Shown here in pieces: positions 16,000 through 16,925 of a DNA stretch of 16,925 nucleotides. The DNA comes from M55B167 sp964406095 (GTDB lineage: Bacteria > Verrucomicrobiota > Kiritimatiellia > RFP12 > UBA1067). Position 1 is the first letter of the stretch. Every line of letters begins with the position of its first letter. The position numbers and the translations under genes were made by a program. The stretch is from contig CAYOQJ010000065.1 in assembly GCA_964406095.1 (NCBI GenBank), positions 1 to 16,925 of the forward strand, written 5' to 3'. The notes beneath the pieces are model-generated. The model worked only from the letters and a program-made list of their open reading frames with translations, did not search any database and was not told where the DNA came from.

Positions 16000-16018
16000 C
16001 CGGGGTGACTTACTCCGG
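16000..16018 (+). promoter_or_regulatory. Hairpin in the leader of the LamG gene
   Basis: CCGGGGT-GACTT-ACTCCGG folds into a 7-bp stem with one G-U pair and a 5-base loop, inside the predicted long leader and about 76 bases before the start codon. No known riboswitch class was recognised, and no U-tract follows, so it is not a simple terminator. Confidence 0.3.
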
Positions 16019-16082
16019 CTTCGTTTGCCTTGAGTGTAATATCTGACAATATGAATACCTGCATCCTCATTGGATGCTGCCA

Positions 16083-16088
16083 AAGGAG
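16083..16088 (+). promoter_or_regulatory. Ribosome binding site of the LamG gene
   Basis: AAGGAG lies 6 bases before the ATG at 16095. It decides this start over ATG codons at 16074 (upstream of the site) and 16089 (touching it). Confidence 0.85.
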
Positions 16089-16094
16089 ATGTTT

Positions 16095-16835
16095 ATGTTT
16101 GTGACAATCAAAAAAGGAGTTATGACCGTACTGTTTTTATCAGCCACTTTTGGGCAGGCTGAAACGATCGGATTGTGGAAGATTGATTACGCTGAGAACA
16201 CCGGTGCCAATCTGCGCTGCCTGCTGCAGCCGGAGCAAGATATGGTTTACGAAGGGGCAGTTATCGAAGATCCAGGCCTGCCTTGGGACCTGCCGCCCAA
16301 TCCTGACAGTACAGACGGATTTCTGGACACCCCGGCCAACAGTCAAGCCGTTCTGATGGCTGCCGACTCAACCGGTTACCTCGGCGCACCGGGCATGGGG
16401 CCCTATCTGGATATGACCAACAGTTTCACCGTCGAGGGCTGGATCAACCGCAGCAAAAACCCAACCGAAGGTATATGGCACTATGTTCTCGGCACACGAG
16501 CTTCCGGGCAGACCCAGGGCTGGCTCTTCACTCTGCGCAATGTCGACGATGTACTGCGCTATGAGCTCTTTGCGTACAATGCGGTTAAAGACCGCTCCAA
16601 ATTCAACACCGTCATAGATCCCGCCGACACCAACTGCTGGCAACATATGGCACTGGTATATGATCATCAGGGCGGTGCAGAGGGATTCGGCCAGTGGGAG
16701 CTCTTCATCGATTCGGAATCGATGGGTGTCATCCCCAATGATCAGGCACCGCCCCCTGGTGGCATCAATCTGAGCGGCGACCTTTATCTGGGTGGACGCC
16801 CCTCCGACAACGGACACGCATTCCGCACCGGCTGA
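16095..16835 (+). CDS. Secreted LamG-domain protein, frame broken near the 3' end
   Basis: 246 codons from a well-supported ATG to a TGA at 16833-16835. The signal peptide covers about residues 1-22 (TVLFLSATFGQA, cleavage before ETIGLW). A linker of about 80 residues follows, then a LamG/concanavalin-like domain from about residue 105: SFTVEGWINRS, GWLFTLRNVDDVLRYELF, CWQHMALVYDHQ, QWELFIDSESMG and LSGDLYLGG are the expected strands in order. The domain lacks its usual final strand (a DEVRIS-like sequence), because the frame stops right after NGHAFRTG. From about 16822 another frame is open to the window edge and reads as real protein, so either a single-base frameshift or a sequence join lies at about 16820-16833. 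The gene is divergent from the giant beta-helix gene and may share regulation with it. It probably binds carbohydrate outside the cytoplasm; the ligand is unknown. Confidence 0.8.
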   Translation: MFVTIKKGVMTVLFLSATFGQAETIGLWKIDYAENTGANLRCLLQPEQDMVYEGAVIEDPGLPWDLPPNPDSTDGFLDTPANSQAVLMAADSTGYLGAPGMGPYLDMTNSFTVEGWINRSKNPTEGIWHYVLGTRASGQTQGWLFTLRNVDDVLRYELFAYNAVKDRSKFNTVIDPADTNCWQHMALVYDHQGGAEGFGQWELFIDSESMGVIPNDQAPPPGGINLSGDLYLGGRPSDNGHAFRTG

Positions 16836-16925
16836 TGACAAACTGCACTTCTATCTCTACGCTCAGGATGATAACGAAAATCAGCGTCTGGTACCCGATC
16901 GACGCTTCTGGAACACCAACGAGAG
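16822..16925 (+). CDS. Partial coding segment in a shifted frame, runs off the window
   Basis: Frame 1 from about 16822 gives ADDKLHFYLYAQDDNENQ, then RLVPDRRFWNTNE, with protein-like composition and no stop up to the edge. It has no start codon or ribosome binding site of its own. It may be the true continuation of the LamG protein: removing one G from the ACCGGCTG at 16827-16834 would join FRT directly to ADDK. Alternatively it belongs to another gene joined at a chimeric contig end. I do not recognise the family of this stretch. Confidence 0.45.

Noticed and set aside
15980..16060. c-di-GMP-I riboswitch on the minus strand upstream of the giant gene
   Set aside because: GGCAAAC and AAGCC pieces occur, but not in the order or with the stems required, and they lie upstream of the predicted minus-strand transcription start.

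Overview
The window looks like bacterial DNA from the PVC group, most likely a Kiritimatiellota, Lentisphaerota or related Verrucomicrobiota genome. This is inferred from protein style only: giant secreted beta-helix proteins with autotransporter-associated beta-strand repeats but no visible outer-membrane barrel, secreted LamG proteins, a GH5 glycosidase with an extra beta-rich insert, and a divergent peptide/oligosaccharide-type binding protein. I see no rRNA or tRNA gene, no recognisable transposase or integrase, and no cas gene.

Layout from left to right. Bases 1 to about 112 read as a fragment of an unrelated protein on the minus strand, abutting a 5'-truncated plus-strand beta-helix protein (96-3653). 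That gene converges on metY (3870-5174, minus), with a hairpin terminator between the two. Upstream of metY on the minus strand come a 135-bp inverted-repeat-bounded intergenic element, a secreted GH5 hydrolase (5403-6899), a 275-bp gap holding two copies of a 37-bp direct repeat, an orphan extracellular solute-binding protein of the DppA/OppA family (7175-8902), and a giant secreted beta-helix/LamG protein (9021-15815). The giant gene is split by one in-frame TAG codon at 15462-15464. A divergent promoter region (15816-16094) then leads to a secreted LamG protein on the plus strand (16095-16835), whose reading frame breaks close to the right edge of the window.

Most of the locus encodes exported proteins: the giant beta-helix protein, the binding protein, the GH5 enzyme and the LamG protein all carry an N-terminal signal peptide. 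A surface or periplasmic role in binding and degrading polysaccharide or glycopeptide is a reasonable inference, but no complete utilisation system is present (no permease, no regulator gene, one glycosidase). metY is a housekeeping sulfur-assimilation gene with no obvious tie to its neighbours.

The points most worth a second look are the in-frame amber codon in the giant gene, the matching C-terminal motif (G-T-x-x-x-V-R at the very end) of both beta-helix proteins, the two repeat structures flanking the GH5 gene, and the abrupt coding discontinuities at both window edges, which may mark chimeric contig ends. I did not find convincing evidence for a wholly new defence, mobile or regulatory system.
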